From Actinomycetota bacterium (lineage in GTDB: Bacteria; Actinomycetota; Actinomycetes; S36-B12; UBA10799), in contig JACJWR010000001.1 in assembly GCA_020637055.1 (NCBI GenBank), positions 124,001 to 188,000 of the forward strand: a DNA stretch of 64,000 nucleotides. The letters run 5' to 3'. A program made the translations under genes and the position numbers. Shown here one piece after another: positions 9,287-18,952 of the stretch (positions are counted from its first letter, which is position 1; every line of letters begins with the position of its first letter). Below the pieces are notes generated by a model. That model did no database searches. It was given only the letters and a program-made list of their open reading frames with translations, and had not been told where the DNA came from.

Positions 9287-11788
9287 CTAGTCCGTGGTGC
9301 CCTCGGCGACGATGGGTGGGACGTCGGCGATCTCGGCCTTGTCTTCGCCGGCGAAGGTGAACGTGGCGTCGTCGCCCTCGCCCTCCACACCGACCACGAC
9401 GATCTGCCCTGGTCGGAGCTCGCCGAACAGGATCTTCTCGCTGAGGGCGTCTTCGATCTCCCGCTGGATGGTCCGCCGCAGTGGCCGGGCCCCGAGCACC
9501 GGGTCGTAGCCGCGCTGGGCGAGCAGTTCCTTGGCCGGCTGGGTCAACTCGATACCCATGTCCTTGTCCCGCAGGCGCTCATCGAGGCGGGCCAGCATGA
9601 GGTCGACGATCTCGACGATCTCCGCCTGGCTCAACTGGTGGAAGACGATGATGTCGTCGATCCGGTTGAGGAACTCGGGCCGGAAGTGCGCCTTCAACTC
9701 GTCGTTGACCTTCGCCTTCATGCGCTCATACGACGTCTTGGTGTCGTCGGCGTTGGCGAACCCGAGGTTCAGGCCCTTCGCGATGTCCCTGGTTCCCAGG
9801 TTCGTGGTCATGATGATCACGGTGTTCTTGAAGTCGACCATGCGACCCTGTGAGTCGGTGAGTCGGCCGTCTTCAAGAATTTGCAGCAGCGAGTTGAAGA
9901 TGTCCGGGTGGGCCTTCTCGACCTCGTCGAAGAGCACCACCGAGAAGGGCTTGCGGCGCACCTTCTCGGTCAACTGGCCGCCCTCTTCATATCCGACGTA
10001 GCCGGGGGGCGAGCCGAACAGCCGCGACACCGTGTGCTTCTCGGAGTACTCGCTCATGTCCAAGGCGATGAGCGCGTCCTCGTCGCCGAAGAGGAACTCG
10101 GCGAGGGTCTTGCTCAACTCGGTCTTACCGACCCCGGAGGGTCCGGCGAAGATGAACGAGCCGCCGGGGCGCTTGGGATCCTTCAGACCGGCCCGGGTGC
10201 GGCGGATGGCCTGCGACAGTGCGTGGATCGCCTGCTCCTGCCCGATCACCCGCTTGTGGAGTTCGGTCTCCATGCGCAGCAGCCGCTGGGACTCCTCCTC
10301 GGTCAACTTGAACACCGGGATCCCGGTGGCCGTGGCGAGAACTTCCGCGATGAGTTCCTCATCCACTTCGGCGACGACGTCGAGGTCGCCGGCCTTCCAC
10401 TCCTTCTCGCGCTCGGCCTTCTCGGCCATCAGCGTCTTCTCGTCGTCGCGCAGCCTGGCCGCCTTCTCGAAGTCCTGCGCATCGATCGCCGACTCCTTGT
10501 CTCGGCGCACATTGGCGATCCGGTCGTCGAACTCGCGCAGGTCCGGCGGCGCCGTCATGCGGCGGATCCGCAGTCGCGAACCGGCTTCGTCGATCAGATC
10601 GATGGCCTTGTCCGGCAGGTAGCGGTCGTTGATATAGCGGTCGGCCATGGTGGCAGCACCCACCAGCGCTGCATCGGTGATGGTCACCTTGTGGTGCGAT
10701 TCGTAGCGGTCGCGCAGGCCCTTGAGGATCTCGATGGTGTGGGCGAGCGACGGCTCGTTGACCTGGATGGGCTGGAACCGACGTTCCAGCGCGGCGTCCT
10801 TCTCGACGTACTTGCGGTATTCGTCCAGCGTGGTCGCGCCGATGGTCTGCAGCTCGCCGCGAGCCAACATCGGCTTGAGGATGCTGGCGGCGTCGATGGC
10901 ACCCTCGGCGGCACCGGCGCCCACCAGGGTGTGCATCTCGTCGATGAACAGGATCACGTCGCCGCGTGTGCGGATCTCCTTGAGGACTTTCTTGAGCCGC
11001 TCCTCGAAGTCGCCGCGGTAGCGCGAACCGGCCACCAACGACCCGAGGTCGAGGGTGTACAGCTGCTTGTCCTTGAGGGTTTCCGGCACCTCGTTGCGCA
11101 CGATCATCTGGGCCAGACCCTCGACCACCGCGGTCTTTCCCACGCCGGGCTCACCGATGAGCACCGGGTTGTTCTTGGTGCGGCGGCTGAGCACCTGCAT
11201 GACCCGTTCGATCTCTTTCTCACGACCGATGACGGGATCGAGTTTGCTCTCTCTTGCGGCCTGGGTGAGGTTGCGGCCGAACTGGTCGAGCACCAGCGAG
11301 GTGCTTGGCGTGCCCTCCTGCGGAGCACCTGCCGCCGCCGGTTCTTTGCCCTGGTAGCCCGCGAGCAATTGGATGACCTGCTGGCGCACCCGGTTGAGAT
11401 CGGCGCCGAGTTTGACCAGCACCTGGGCGGCGACACCTTCACCCTCGCGGATGAGCCCGAGCAGGATGTGCTCGGTGCCGATGTAGTTGTGTCCGAGTTG
11501 CAGCGCTTCCCGCAGGGAGAGTTCGAGCACCTTCTTGGCACGCGGGGTGAACGGGATGTGTCCGCTGGGTGCCTGCTGGCCCTGGCCGATGATCTCCTCG
11601 ACCTGGCTGCGCACCGCCTCCAGCGAGATGCCCAACGACTCCAGCGCCTTGGCCGCGACCCCTTCGCCCTCGTGAATCAGACCGAGCAGGATGTGTTCGG
11701 TGCCGATGTAGTTGTGGTTGAGCATGCGCGCCTCTTCCTGGGCGAGCACGACAACTCGGCGAGCGCGGTCGGTAAACCGTTCGAACAT
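9287..11788 (-). CDS. clpC: ATP-dependent Clp protease ATPase subunit ClpC
   Basis: An 833-residue class I Clp ATPase that unfolds substrates for ClpP. It has a duplicated Clp-N domain (residues 1-150, with the [14 protein letters not shown] motif twice), AAA domain 1 with Walker A GEPGVGKT (212-219), a UVR-containing middle region at about 415-455, AAA domain 2 with GPSGVGKTE, and the ClpP-contacting loop region. The ATG at 11788 follows an AGGAG Shine-Dalgarno. Length and architecture match mycobacterial ClpC1. It is the last gene before the REP-like spacer and is divergent from pgm. Confidence 0.97.
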   Translation of the reverse strand: MFERFTDRARRVVVLAQEEARMLNHNYIGTEHILLGLIHEGEGVAAKALESLGISLEAVRSQVEEIIGQGQQAPSGHIPFTPRAKKVLELSLREALQLGHNYIGTEHILLGLIREGEGVAAQVLVKLGADLNRVRQQVIQLLAGYQGKEPAAAGAPQEGTPSTSLVLDQFGRNLTQAARESKLDPVIGREKEIERVMQVLSRRTKNNPVLIGEPGVGKTAVVEGLAQMIVRNEVPETLKDKQLYTLDLGSLVAGSRYRGDFEERLKKVLKEIRTRGDVILFIDEMHTLVGAGAAEGAIDAASILKPMLARGELQTIGATTLDEYRKYVEKDAALERRFQPIQVNEPSLAHTIEILKGLRDRYESHHKVTITDAALVGAATMADRYINDRYLPDKAIDLIDEAGSRLRIRRMTAPPDLREFDDRIANVRRDKESAIDAQDFEKAARLRDDEKTLMAEKAEREKEWKAGDLDVVAEVDEELIAEVLATATGIPVFKLTEEESQRLLRMETELHKRVIGQEQAIHALSQAIRRTRAGLKDPKRPGGSFIFAGPSGVGKTELSKTLAEFLFGDEDALIALDMSEYSEKHTVSRLFGSPPGYVGYEEGGQLTEKVRRKPFSVVLFDEVEKAHPDIFNSLLQILEDGRLTDSQGRMVDFKNTVIIMTTNLGTRDIAKGLNLGFANADDTKTSYERMKAKVNDELKAHFRPEFLNRIDDIIVFHQLSQAEIVEIVDLMLARLDERLRDKDMGIELTQPAKELLAQRGYDPVLGARPLRRTIQREIEDALSEKILFGELRPGQIVVVGVEGEGDDATFTFAGEDKAEIADVPPIVAEGTTD

Positions 11789-11846
11789 TCGCTGCTCCTA
11801 TGTTCGTTTCGGCCCGCCTCAGGTGGCCGGCGGGCTCTTGAGAGAG

Positions 11847-11852
11847 ACTGTA
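11847..11852 (-). promoter_or_regulatory. Possible -10 box of clpC
   Basis: TACAGT on the minus strand, 58 bases before the clpC ATG. No good -35 match is visible at 16-18 bases upstream, so this is only a candidate. Confidence 0.3.
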
Positions 11853-12084
11853 AACCCTCCCGAGGGCTCCAGCATCGCCCCCACAACGCGGCGGGTCCAC
11901 CCCACGCTTCCCGGATTCGCCCACGGTGAACGCCGCCGCGGGCGAGCAGGCGAACGGCACCTGGGCAGTGGTGGACGTGCCCGCGCCGGGAGGGGCAGCC
12001 CGGATGCGGGCCTTCCACGGGGCATCGGCGCCGGAATCGCGGCAGGATGGCACCGCAACCTCGACACCCTGCGAGAGGCCTGAG

Positions 12085-13719
12085 ATGACGAACCCCACCC
12101 GCGCCGGATCACCCGCCGATTCCTCCGACTTGATCGATGTGGCCCGGCTGATCACCGACTACTACACCCTGCATCCCGATCCCGACGATCCCATGCAGCA
12201 GGTGTTGTTCGGCACCAGCGGGCACCGTGGGTCGGCCTCGGATGCCGCCTTCAACGACGACCACATCGCCGCCACCACCCAGGCGATCTGCGACTACCGG
12301 ACGGCGCAGGGCTACACGGGTCCGCTGTTCCTCGGCCGGGATACCCACGCCTTGAGCGAACCCGCCCACGCCACTGCCCTCGAGGTGCTGGCCGCCAACG
12401 GGGTGACCACCCTGGTCGATTCCGCCGACGGCTATGTGCCCACCCCCGCCCTCTCCCTGGCCATCCTGACCCACAACGCGGGCCGGGAGTCCGGCTTGGC
12501 GGACGGGATCGTCATCACTCCGAGCCACAATCCACCACGGGATGGTGGGTTCAAGTACAACCCGCCGAACGGCGGACCGGCCGACACGGACGTTACGAAG
12601 TGGATCCAGGACCGGGCCAACGCGATCCTGGCCGCCGGCGGTGAGGGGATCCAGCGGATACCGCTGGGGCGGGCGAAAACAGCCGACACCACCGGCAGCT
12701 ACGACTTCATGGATGCCTACGTCTCCGCCCTGGACACGATCCTGGACATGGCCGCCATCCGGGACGTCAAGATCGGCGCCGATCCGCTGGGCGGCGCCAG
12801 CGTCGCCTATTGGGGTGCCATCGCCGATCGGTACGACCTCGACCTCACCGTGGTCAATCCGCTCGTGGACGCGACCTTCCGCTTCATGACCCTGGACTGG
12901 GACGGCAAGATCCGGATGGACTGTTCCTCACCGAACGCGATGGCCTCACTGGTGGACAAGCGCACCCATTTCGACATCGCCACCGGCAACGACACCGACT
13001 CCGACCGGCACGGAATCGTCACCCCCGACGGCGGCCTGATGAACCCGAACCACTTCCTCTCGGTGGCGATCGAGTACCTGTACTCGAATCGCTCCGGCTG
13101 GTCCCCCGATGCCGGCGTCGGCAAGACGCTGGTGAGTTCGTCGATGATCGACCGGGTCACCGCCGGACTAGGGCGACGGCTGGTGGAAGTGCCGGTGGGG
13201 TTCAAGTGGTTCGTGCCCGGCCTGATCGACGGCAGCATCGGCTTCGGCGGCGAGGAGTCGGCGGGTGCCTCGTTCCTGCGCCTCGACGGCTCCGTGTGGA
13301 CCACCGACAAGGACGGCATCATCCTGGCGCTGCTCGCCTCGGAGATCCGGGCTCGCACCGGCTCCAGCCCGAGTGAGCACTACCGGCGGCTGACGCAGTC
13401 GTACGGGGATCCGGTCTACGCCCGGGTGGACGCACCGGCGAGCCGGGCGCAGAAGGCGAAACTGGCCAACCTCACCCCGAGCGACGTCAGTTCCACCGAA
13501 CTCGCCGGCGAACCGATCACGGCGATCCTCACCCGGGCACCGGGCAACGACGCCCCCATCGGTGGTTTGAAGGTGACCACGGAGAACGGTTGGTTCGCAG
13601 CCCGCCCCTCCGGCACCGAGGACGTGTACAAGATCTATGCCGAGAGTTTCAAAGGTCCCGACCACCTCGCCGAGATCCAGGAATCGGCCAAGGAAGTGGT
13701 GGCCGCAGCGCTGGCCTAA
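12085..13719 (+). CDS. pgm: Alpha-D-glucose-specific phosphoglucomutase
   Basis: A 544-residue phosphoglucomutase interconverting glucose-1- and glucose-6-phosphate, linking glycogen/trehalose and cell-wall sugar synthesis to glycolysis. The active-site serine is in [16 protein letters not shown], the metal loop is DTDSDRHG, the sugar-binding loop is GFGGEESAG, and the phosphate-binding loop near the C-terminus is RPSGTED. ATG at 12085 is chosen because the family starts with a short arm followed by DLIDVARLI; an open frame upstream to 11926 lacks homologous residues. The gene stands alone between clpC (divergent) and lsr2 (convergent, 14 bases apart). Confidence 0.93.
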   Translation: MTNPTRAGSPADSSDLIDVARLITDYYTLHPDPDDPMQQVLFGTSGHRGSASDAAFNDDHIAATTQAICDYRTAQGYTGPLFLGRDTHALSEPAHATALEVLAANGVTTLVDSADGYVPTPALSLAILTHNAGRESGLADGIVITPSHNPPRDGGFKYNPPNGGPADTDVTKWIQDRANAILAAGGEGIQRIPLGRAKTADTTGSYDFMDAYVSALDTILDMAAIRDVKIGADPLGGASVAYWGAIADRYDLDLTVVNPLVDATFRFMTLDWDGKIRMDCSSPNAMASLVDKRTHFDIATGNDTDSDRHGIVTPDGGLMNPNHFLSVAIEYLYSNRSGWSPDAGVGKTLVSSSMIDRVTAGLGRRLVEVPVGFKWFVPGLIDGSIGFGGEESAGASFLRLDGSVWTTDKDGIILALLASEIRARTGSSPSEHYRRLTQSYGDPVYARVDAPASRAQKAKLANLTPSDVSSTELAGEPITAILTRAPGNDAPIGGLKVTTENGWFAARPSGTEDVYKIYAESFKGPDHLAEIQESAKEVVAAALA

Positions 13720-13733
13720 CCAGCCTTGTCCCG

Positions 13734-14072
13734 TTAGGGGTGGGCGGCCTCGAAGGCGGCGATCACATCGGCGGGAATCCGACCCCGGCTGTTGACCGGC
13801 AGTCCCTCGGCGGCTGCCCAGGCCCGGATCTCTGCGCTGCGGGACGTGCCGGCGGAGCCTTCCCCGGCGCGTCCCCTGCGACCGCGACCCCGCTTGGCGG
13901 TCTGCCGCCGGCCGGCCTCCACATAGGGCGCAAGCAGGTCGCGCAAGGCCGCCGCGTTCTCCTCCGTGAGGTCGATCTCGAAGGTGTCGCCGTCCAACCC
14001 GAAGGTCACGGTTTCGGCGGCCTCTGAACCGTCGAGGTCGTCCACCAGGATCGTCTGGGTGCGAATCGCCAT
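13734..14072 (-). CDS. lsr2: Lsr2 nucleoid-associated protein
   Basis: A 112-residue Lsr2, an H-NS-like protein that bridges DNA and silences AT-rich genes. The N-terminal oligomerisation domain carries IDLTEENAAALRDLLAPYV, followed by a basic linker (KRGRGRRGR) and a C-terminal DNA-binding domain with the AT-hook-like RGR in NSRGRIPADVIAAF. The start MAIRTQTILVDDLDG at 14072 is the family start. The upstream spacer is the most AT-rich stretch of the window, consistent with Lsr2 binding its own control region (inference). Confidence 0.95.
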   Translation of the reverse strand: MAIRTQTILVDDLDGSEAAETVTFGLDGDTFEIDLTEENAAALRDLLAPYVEAGRRQTAKRGRGRRGRAGEGSAGTSRSAEIRAWAAAEGLPVNSRGRIPADVIAAFEAAHP

Positions 14073-14225
14073 GAGTTCCACTTTCGTTCGGGAGCGAATC
14101 AAACGATTCGCCTAATCGATTGCCAAACGTTTTCGTCGGCCAGAATAGCGCCCGTGATTGACACTTTCCCAACAAACTTGATCTTGACCCTATAGCGCTT
14201 CCGGTGGAATCCGCAGGGAATTCAC
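14073..14225. other. AT-rich spacer upstream of lsr2
   Basis: A 153-base region between argA and lsr2, clearly richer in A/T than its surroundings. It contains the inverted repeat CGAATC-AAAC-GATTCG at 14096-14111 and the palindrome AATCGATT just after it. It probably holds the lsr2 promoter on the minus strand; TATAGGGT near 14190 and TTGGCA near 14120 are weak candidates. Confidence 0.45.
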
Positions 14226-14795
14226 CTACTCGAACAGGCGATCCGGTTTGCGAATCCGCAACATTCGGTGATTTCCGAGGGTATTCGGCTTCACCCGCTC
14301 GAGGTCGAGGAACTCCGCCACACCTTCGTCGTACGACTGCAGCAGCTGGTTGAAAACCTCGTGGGTCACCGGGGTGCCATCGATCTCGACGAAACCGCGC
14401 CGGCCGAAGAACTCCTTCTCGAACGTCAGACAGAAGACTTTCTCGACCCCCAAGGCGTCGGCCCGGGCCAGCAGGGCCTCCAGCAGCGCACCGCCCACAC
14501 CCCGGCCCGCCACCGAGGGGTGCACCGCCAAGGTGCGGACCTCCGCGAGGTCTTCCCACATCACGTGCAGCGCTCCGCAACCGACCACCTCGTCACCCGC
14601 CTGGGCGACCACGAACTCCTGCACGTCTTCATAGAGCGTCACCGTCGCCTTCGCCAACAGGTGCCTGCTCGCGGTGTAGCGGTCGACCAACGACTTGATC
14701 CCCGGCACGTCGGCCGTGGTCGCGGTTCGAATCATCACCGCCGGACCCATCGTCGGCCCCGACCGCGGCGGTGCCGGTCGCTGGTGATCGGTCAC
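14226..14795 (-). CDS. argA: Amino-acid N-acetyltransferase (ArgA, short GNAT type)
   Basis: A 189-residue GNAT protein closely resembling mycobacterial Rv2747, the stand-alone N-acetylglutamate synthase that starts arginine biosynthesis. Acetyl-CoA binding motif A is VHPSVAGRGVGGALL, with the family-typical segments GCGALHVMWEDLAEVRTLAV, GTPVTHEVFNQL and GVAEFLDLERVKPNTLGNHR. The gene has a 20-residue N-terminal extension if the GTG at 14795 is used; Met21 (ATGATCCGAACC) is an alternative. The GTG overlaps the coaX stop by four bases. Confidence 0.9.
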   Translation of the reverse strand: MTDHQRPAPPRSGPTMGPAVMIRTATTADVPGIKSLVDRYTASRHLLAKATVTLYEDVQEFVVAQAGDEVVGCGALHVMWEDLAEVRTLAVHPSVAGRGVGGALLEALLARADALGVEKVFCLTFEKEFFGRRGFVEIDGTPVTHEVFNQLLQSYDEGVAEFLDLERVKPNTLGNHRMLRIRKPDRLFE

Positions 14796-15553
14796 GGCTG
14801 TGCCATGTTCTTGGCGAAGACCAAAGCGAGCCCGATCAGCGTCAACTCCGGGCGATGTGCGGTGATGGTGCGGGATTCCGGCACGACGATCTCAGCCAGC
14901 CCGCCGGTGGCGATCACGTCACCGACCCCCGCCACCTCGCTCTTGATCCGATCCACCAGCCCATCGACCTGCCCGGCGAACCCGTAGAGCGCCCCGGACT
15001 GCAGCGCCTCAACGGTGTTCTTGCCGATCACGCTGCGGGGACGGACCAGTTCGACCTTGCGCAACTGCGCCGCCCGGGCGGACAAAGCGTCGAGCGAGAT
15101 CTGGATGCCCGGTGCGAGCGCCCCACCCAAGAAATCACCGTTGGCCGACACCACGTCGAGATTCGTGGACGTGCCGAAATCGACCACCACACACGGACCG
15201 CCGTAGAGGTGATGGGCGGCCAGGGTATTCACAATGCGGTCGGCGCCGACTTCTTTCGGATTGTCGGTGAGCACCTGAACCCCGGTCTTCACCCCCGGTT
15301 CAACAATGATCCGGGGGAATTCGCCGTAGTAAGTGGCAAGCATCGCCCGCATTTCGTGCAGCACCGCCGGCACGGTGGAGCACATGGAAACTCCGGTGAT
15401 CCCGGTGTTCCCGAGCAGACCGCGGAAGGTGAGCATCATCTCGTCGGCGGTGGACCTCGGATCGGTCTTGATCCGGAACGAATCCACCAGGCGATCGCCT
15501 TCGAACAGGCCGAGCACGGTGTTGGTGTTACCCACGTCGATGGCCAGCAGCAT
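14792..15553 (-). CDS. coaX: Type III pantothenate kinase
   Basis: A 253-residue CoaX that phosphorylates pantothenate in the first step of coenzyme A synthesis. ASKHA-fold phosphate loops appear as LLAIDVGNTNTVLGLF at the N-terminus and VVVDFGTSTNLDVV in the middle, with GALAPGIQISLDALSARAAQL as the substrate-site region. It sits directly after nadC (four bases) and overlaps argA by GTGA. With panC upstream in the same run, it groups pantothenate and NAD synthesis. Confidence 0.95.
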   Translation of the reverse strand: MLLAIDVGNTNTVLGLFEGDRLVDSFRIKTDPRSTADEMMLTFRGLLGNTGITGVSMCSTVPAVLHEMRAMLATYYGEFPRIIVEPGVKTGVQVLTDNPKEVGADRIVNTLAAHHLYGGPCVVVDFGTSTNLDVVSANGDFLGGALAPGIQISLDALSARAAQLRKVELVRPRSVIGKNTVEALQSGALYGFAGQVDGLVDRIKSEVAGVGDVIATGGLAEIVVPESRTITAHRPELTLIGLALVFAKNMAQP

Positions 15554-15557
15554 CCGT

Positions 15558-16439
15558 TCAGACCTCTCTCAGGTCGGCACCGATGTCGAGCACCGGCGCC
15601 GAGTGGGTCAACGCTCCGACCGCGATGTAGTCCACCCCGGTCGCCCCCACGGTCGAGGCGTCGGCCAACGTCAAACCGCCGGAGGCCTCGAGGATCGCCC
15701 GGCCGGCGTTCAGGGCCACCGCCTCGCGCATCTGATCCGGAGTGAAGTTGTCCAACAGCACCACATCCGCGCCCGCCTCCAGCGCCTCGGCCAACTGCGC
15801 CAGGGAATCCACCTCGATCTCCACCGGAAGGCCGGGGAAACGCTCCCGCACGGCACGGAAGGCAGGCCCGACGCCACCGGCGGCGATGACGTGGTTGTCC
15901 TTCACCAGCGCGGCGTCCGAGAGGCTCATCCGGTGGTTCACCCCACCGCCGCAGCGCACCGCGTACCTCTCCAACCGACGCAGCCCGGGAGTGGTCTTCC
16001 TGGTGTCGCGCACCTCGGCCGTCGTCCCGGCGAGGGCCCGCGCCCAGGCCGCAGTGGCCGTCGCGACACCGGAGAGGTGGCCCAGCAGGTTCAATGCGGA
16101 ACGTTCAGCGGTGAGCAGGCTGTGCGTCGGGCCCACCGCGCTGAGCACAAGACGACCCGGTTCCACCGTGTCGCCGTCCGTCGCGGCCAGGGTGACCTCG
16201 ACGTCACCGGCACGCTCCAGCACGACGGCCGCCACCGGCAGGCCGGCGACGACGCCGTTGGCCCGGGAGACGAAGTCGAGCACGCTGAGTTGTTCGGGTG
16301 GAACGGTCGCCACGGTGGTGACGTCGATTCCACCGTCCAGGTCCTCGGCCAAGGTCCGGTCGGCAAGGTCGATCACCTCGCGGGCGTCGATTCCGGCCGC
16401 GACGAGATCCCCGGAATGGTCGGTCGGTGTGCGGACCAT
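15558..16439 (-). CDS. nadC: Nicotinate-nucleotide (quinolinate) pyrophosphorylase
   Basis: A 293-residue NadC, converting quinolinate and PRPP to nicotinate mononucleotide in de novo NAD synthesis. Family segments include RDTRKTTPGLRRLERYAVRCGGGVNHRMSL, split as the PRPP/quinolinate-binding core, KDNHV, VEIEVDSL, DVVLLDNF and SGGLTL. The ATG at 16439 abuts the nadB stop without a gap. NadA, the third enzyme of the branch, is not in the window. Confidence 0.95.
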   Translation of the reverse strand: MVRTPTDHSGDLVAAGIDAREVIDLADRTLAEDLDGGIDVTTVATVPPEQLSVLDFVSRANGVVAGLPVAAVVLERAGDVEVTLAATDGDTVEPGRLVLSAVGPTHSLLTAERSALNLLGHLSGVATATAAWARALAGTTAEVRDTRKTTPGLRRLERYAVRCGGGVNHRMSLSDAALVKDNHVIAAGGVGPAFRAVRERFPGLPVEIEVDSLAQLAEALEAGADVVLLDNFTPDQMREAVALNAGRAILEASGGLTLADASTVGATGVDYIAVGALTHSAPVLDIGADLREV

Positions 16440-18107
16440 CTACACGTTCACCTGCCCTTGCTCGGCTGCCATCGTCGCGAGCGGTTCATAGTCCACCGCC
16501 AGGGTCCCGTCGGGGCGCAGCCGGGTGAGGATGCGCCGACGCCAGTGGTCGTCATCCCGGTCATGGAAGTCTTCCCGCCAGTGGGACCCTCGGGTCTCGC
16601 ACCGCAATTGGGCTCCGGTGGCGATCGTGCTGGCCACTGTGAGCAGATTCGTCGTCTCCCACGCAGGAGTCCCCGGCTCGTCGCCTTGGGGCAGCGCGGC
16701 GAGTCGCCGCTGCGCCTCCCCGATGGACTGCTCCGACCGCAGCACCGACACCCCGTCGGTCATGGCCCGCTGGAGTTCCGTCCGGGCCGCGGGGTCGGTC
16801 AAGCCGGCCGCGGTGGGCTTCTCCACCGGTTCGGCCCGCTCGGGCAGGCCCGACGCGAGCAGTTGGCCGATGCGATCGGCGAAGACCAAACCCTCCAACA
16901 GGGAATTGGAGGCCAACCGGTTGGCCCCGTGCACACCGGTGCACGAACATTCCCCGCAGGCGAACAGCCCGCCCACGTTGGTGCGACCCCAGGTGTCCGT
17001 GCGCAACCCGCCGGAGGTGTAGTGCTGGGCCGGGCCGACCGGCACCAGATCCGTCACGGGGTCTATCCCGTGGGTGCGGGTGCTGGCCAGGATCGTCGGG
17101 AACCGGTGGGTCCACATGTCTTCGGAGAGGTGCCTGCCGTCGAGCCAGACGTGCTCGCTGCCGGTGGCGCGCATCCGTCGCATGATCGCCTTGGCGACCA
17201 CATCGCGCGGCGCGAGTTCGGCCAGCGGATGTTCGTCCAGCATGAACCGCACACCATCGTCGTCGACCAGATACGCCCCCTCGCCGCGCACCGCCTCGGA
17301 GACCAGCGGCTGTTGGCCGACGGCTTCGCCGCCCAACCACAACACGGTGGGGTGGAACTGGATGAACTCCATATCGGCCGCGATCGCACCGCCGCGCAGG
17401 CCGAGCGCCACGCCGTCACCGGTGGCCACCGTGGGGTTGGTGGATGCGCTGAACACCTGTCCGATGCCGCCGGTGGCCAGCACCACAGCCGGTGCGAGCA
17501 CTGCACCCACGCCGTCCTGCTGGCCTTCCCCGATCACGTGCAGGGTCAGACCTTGCACGTTGCCGCGCACATCGGTCAGCAGATCCAGCGCGAGGGCGTG
17601 TTCGATCACCGTGATGCCTGGATTTTCGGCCACCTCGGCCACCATGGCCCGCACGATCTCCGCGCCGGTGGCATCGCCGCCTGCGTGGGCGATCCGACGG
17701 CGGTGGTGTCCGCCCTCCCGGGTGAGTGCCAGGCCGCCGGCGGAGTCGCGATCGAACTGGGTCCCCCAGGCGAGCAGGTCGTTGATAGCTCGGGGACCGT
17801 CGTTGACGAGGACGTCGACGGCCGCCACGTCGCACAGCCCGGCACCGGCCACCAACGTGTCCTTGCGGTGGGCGGCCGGGGAGTCGTCGTCTGCCAGGGC
17901 CGCCGCGATACCGCCCTGCGCCCAGGCCGTGGATCCGGCGGTGACGTAGGACTTGGTGACCACCAGCACCGACAATCCGGCTCGCCTGGCGTGCATGGCG
18001 ACAGCCAGCCCGGCGATGCCGGAACCCACCACGATCACGTCGGCGGAACGAGTCCAGCCAGGGGTGGGTGCGACCAGCGAGGTGGGCAGCCGGGGAACGC
18101 CCGTCAT
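16440..18107 (-). CDS. nadB: L-aspartate oxidase
   Basis: A 555-residue flavoprotein oxidising aspartate to iminoaspartate for quinolinate synthesis. The FAD dinucleotide fold GSGIAG is at residues 28-33, followed by STAWAQGGIAAAL, the active-site region GHHRRRIAHAGGDATG, FIQFHPTVLW, and the C-terminal helical domain with the RSEQSIGEAQRRLAAL stretch. The start overlaps the panC stop by ATGA. The gene is part of the panC-nadB-nadC-coaX-argA run. Confidence 0.95.
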   Translation of the reverse strand: MTGVPRLPTSLVAPTPGWTRSADVIVVGSGIAGLAVAMHARRAGLSVLVVTKSYVTAGSTAWAQGGIAAALADDDSPAAHRKDTLVAGAGLCDVAAVDVLVNDGPRAINDLLAWGTQFDRDSAGGLALTREGGHHRRRIAHAGGDATGAEIVRAMVAEVAENPGITVIEHALALDLLTDVRGNVQGLTLHVIGEGQQDGVGAVLAPAVVLATGGIGQVFSASTNPTVATGDGVALGLRGGAIAADMEFIQFHPTVLWLGGEAVGQQPLVSEAVRGEGAYLVDDDGVRFMLDEHPLAELAPRDVVAKAIMRRMRATGSEHVWLDGRHLSEDMWTHRFPTILASTRTHGIDPVTDLVPVGPAQHYTSGGLRTDTWGRTNVGGLFACGECSCTGVHGANRLASNSLLEGLVFADRIGQLLASGLPERAEPVEKPTAAGLTDPAARTELQRAMTDGVSVLRSEQSIGEAQRRLAALPQGDEPGTPAWETTNLLTVASTIATGAQLRCETRGSHWREDFHDRDDDHWRRRILTRLRPDGTLAVDYEPLATMAAEQGQVNV

Positions 18108-18952
18108 GTCGGCCTCAATTCGATAGCGCAGTTGTCCAGCAACCGGGTGGTGCCGAGGCGAACTGCGACCAGCAGCCGGCTCGGCCCGGCAACCGGCGCG
18201 GGCTCGAGGTCGGGCGCCCGAAGCTCGAGGTAGTCAACCTCGAGGCCATCGAGTTCCCGACCTGCCACAGCCAGCACCCCGTCGGCGTCGGCACCGGCCT
18301 CGGCTGCCCGGCGGGCAGCCGCAAGACTACGCGGGACCGCAGCCGCAGTCTTGCGTTGCTCCGACGTCAGGTAGATGTTTCGGGACGACCTGGCCAGGCC
18401 GTCGGCCTCCCGCGCGGTGGGCACCCCCACCACCTGCACAGGCAGGTCGAAGTCGCGCACCATGGTTCGGATCAACACGAGTTGCTGGTAGTCCTTCTCG
18501 CCGAACAGGGCGATGTCGGGGTTGGTGATGTTGAGCAGTTTCAGCACTACCGTGAGCATCCCGGAGAAGTGACCTGGGCGCTGGTCGGATTCCAGCCCAT
18601 CGCCGGCACGCCCGGGAACCACCCGAGTCTGCGGCTCCCGGTCCGGATACATCACGGTGCCGGAGGGGGCGAAGACGACATCCACCCCCGCCGCCCGGCA
18701 CGCCTCCACATCGGTGGTGAGGGTCCGCGGATACGCCTCGAAGTCCTCGCCCGCGCCGAACTGCAGTGGGTTGACGAATACAGTCACCCAGACTTCGCCG
18801 AACGGACCCACGAGCCGGCGGGCCTCGGCGACCAGGCTCAGATGCCCGTCGTGCAGGGCACCCATCGTCATCACGACTGCCCGCGGACGCCGCCGCCGGG
18901 CGCGCAACTCGCCCACCTCGTGGACAACCGCGGTCGTGCTGCCGTCACTCAT
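18104..18952 (-). CDS. panC: Pantothenate synthetase
   Basis: A 282-residue PanC condensing pantoate and beta-alanine with ATP. The HIGH-like motif TMGALHDGHLSLV, FVNPLQFGAGEDF, LFGEKDYQQL and the KMSKS-like SSRNIYL are present. ATG at 18952 overlaps the DUF2520 gene stop by four bases; the frame stays open upstream, but that stretch is the DUF2520 gene in another frame. Confidence 0.95.
   Translation of the reverse strand: MSDGSTTAVVHEVGELRARRRRPRAVVMTMGALHDGHLSLVAEARRLVGPFGEVWVTVFVNPLQFGAGEDFEAYPRTLTTDVEACRAAGVDVVFAPSGTVMYPDREPQTRVVPGRAGDGLESDQRPGHFSGMLTVVLKLLNITNPDIALFGEKDYQQLVLIRTMVRDFDLPVQVVGVPTAREADGLARSSRNIYLTSEQRKTAAAVPRSLAAARRAAEAGADADGVLAVAGRELDGLEVDYLELRAPDLEPAPVAGPSRLLVAVRLGTTRLLDNCAIELRPT

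Noticed and set aside
11789..12084. ClgR operator upstream of clpC
   Set aside because: A weak TTCGCC...GTGAAC sequence near 11918 does not match the known dyad closely, and it lies far from the likely clpC promoter.
11926..12084. Longer N-terminus of phosphoglucomutase (53 extra residues)
   Set aside because: The extension has no family resemblance and is compositionally random; the ATG at 12085 gives the expected start.
15333..18233. A 966-codon open frame on the plus strand opposite coaX, nadC and nadB
   Set aside because: It spans three real genes in antisense, has random composition and no plausible start signal.
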